A stretch of DNA of 64,000 nucleotides, taken from Diphasiastrum complanatum (Eukaryota; Streptophyta; Lycopodiopsida; Lycopodiales; Lycopodiaceae). The position numbers and the translations under genes are program-made. The stretch spans positions 18,994 through 82,993 of the forward strand of contig MU832184.1 in the NCBI GenBank assembly GCA_029204225.1. The letters are read 5' to 3'. The notes under the pieces were generated by a model, which saw only the letters and a program-made list of their open reading frames with translations, was not told the origin of the DNA and ran no database searches. How positions within the stretch are numbered: position 1 is the first letter of the stretch; every line of letters begins with the position of its first letter. Below are positions 63,144 through 64,000 of the stretch, one piece after another.

Positions 63144-64000
63144 CTAATGTTTTCTAAAATTCAATCACAGCATCGGGATTTCAATGGTTTTTCTGTTTTC
63201 ACGGGAGTTGGCAACTAGAAGTGCTGATCGGCATTTGCTATTTCTTTCTACCAGCAGGAGGAAATTGCACATGAGTTATCAAAATTCTTCTACATAGGTG
63301 ACACATTGAGTGACAAGGAAAAGAAAGGGGAAATCAAAACGTAAAAGCTAGCTAGATAAGTCTCTGAACCTGAAAGCAGGGAAACTCATTAGAACACGGC
63401 TAGGATTGCCAAGAAACGTGAATTAGTTAGAGGATACATCAGAATGATGGCACAGATCTAACGGTAAGAGCTAAGTGTCTGAGCTAGTCTAAAATGCATA
63501 TAAACCAGCTATCGTAATAACTAGTCAACTAGTTGGAATTCCATGATCTATCATAACGACATTCCATCTTTTAAAAAAGACAGGATCAAAAGCACGACAT
63601 ATACAAACCTACCTGCACGTTGGAAAATCAACAACAATCTAGTGGTTCCATCTTTTCCAAAAGATTCAATCAAAACGACATATACAAACCTACCTGCACG
63701 TTGCAAAAACAACAATTTCCTCGTCACAAGAACAAGTAAACATCACGTCATTAATACCCAAGCCCACAACTTTCATGATATACACACACAGCTGCATGAC
63801 AACGTGCTGCGGCCAACAATATAAAACCCAAGCATGATCTAATAGAAAAGAAAATGCCGCAATTGATGATATAACAACAGATGAGTATGGTGGGCAATGG
63901 AGCCTACAATTGGCTTTATCTCCCTAAGGAAGTGAGGAGTATAGATAGCGCCAAATGACCCATTCACCATGTCCCCACTGCATATATAATACAGGCGTTG
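63144..64000. promoter_or_regulatory. Upstream region of the polygalacturonase gene
   Basis: Should contain the promoter of the minus-strand gene. No clear TATA box could be assigned. It carries the 80-bp duplication at 63,563-63,725. The rest shows nothing recognised. Confidence 0.4.
63563..63725. repeat. Tandem duplication of about 80 bp, 420-580 bp upstream of the gene start
   Basis: 'ttccatctttt' followed by 'gacatatacaaacctacctg' and 'cacgttg' occurs at about 63,563-63,645 and again at 63,646-63,725. Confidence 0.8.

Overview
This window is nuclear DNA of a land plant with a large, repeat-laden genome. The evidence is nested Ty1/copia and Ty3/gypsy LTR retrotransposons, a split polygalacturonase gene with introns of about 100-310 bp, and very long (GA)n/(TC)n arrays. 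Nothing fixes the species. A fern or other large-genome plant is a guess from the low gene density and low mutual similarity of the elements. There is no prokaryotic, tRNA, rRNA or CRISPR feature.

Layout: 1-2.8 kb holds a copia scrap, then a diverged satellite that ends in a large hairpin. 3-4.7 kb is a decayed minus-strand reading frame of unknown family. 6-12.8 kb holds copia fragments on both strands, a possible plastid-derived block and an isolated exon-like piece. 13-19 kb is a (TC)n(TG)n array, copia LTRs and a truncated Pol-less element. 19-26.2 kb has two decayed gypsy elements meeting tail to tail. 26-30.3 kb has LTR pieces and a gag fragment with four zinc knuckles. 30,353-36,522 is a complete copia element with a 5-bp target duplication and nearly identical LTRs, but it carries stop codons. 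36.5-40.4 kb is an older copia element split by a clean solo LTR. 40.5-41.15 kb is a cluster of (GA)n arrays. 41.9-46.5 kb is a gypsy element with a leader made almost wholly of minisatellites, cut off by another LTR. 46.5-57.1 kb is dominated by a family of LTR elements that lack reverse transcriptase and encode a coiled-coil protein, present as inverted copies. 58-60.4 kb is AT-rich spacer with one more copia scrap.

The only cellular gene recognised is a GH28 polygalacturonase on the minus strand (60,481-63,143) with eight exons. All catalytic motifs are present, but one single-base frameshift lies in exon 3 and two introns appear to be of the GC-AG type.

Most coding sequence here is pseudogenic: each element carries stops, frameshifts or missing catalytic residues. 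The two observations most worth following are the Pol-less element family with its own conserved protein (14.9-15.6, 47.4-50.6, 51.8-54.2 and 56.5-57.1 kb), and the young copia element that apparently moved while already unable to make its own integrase.
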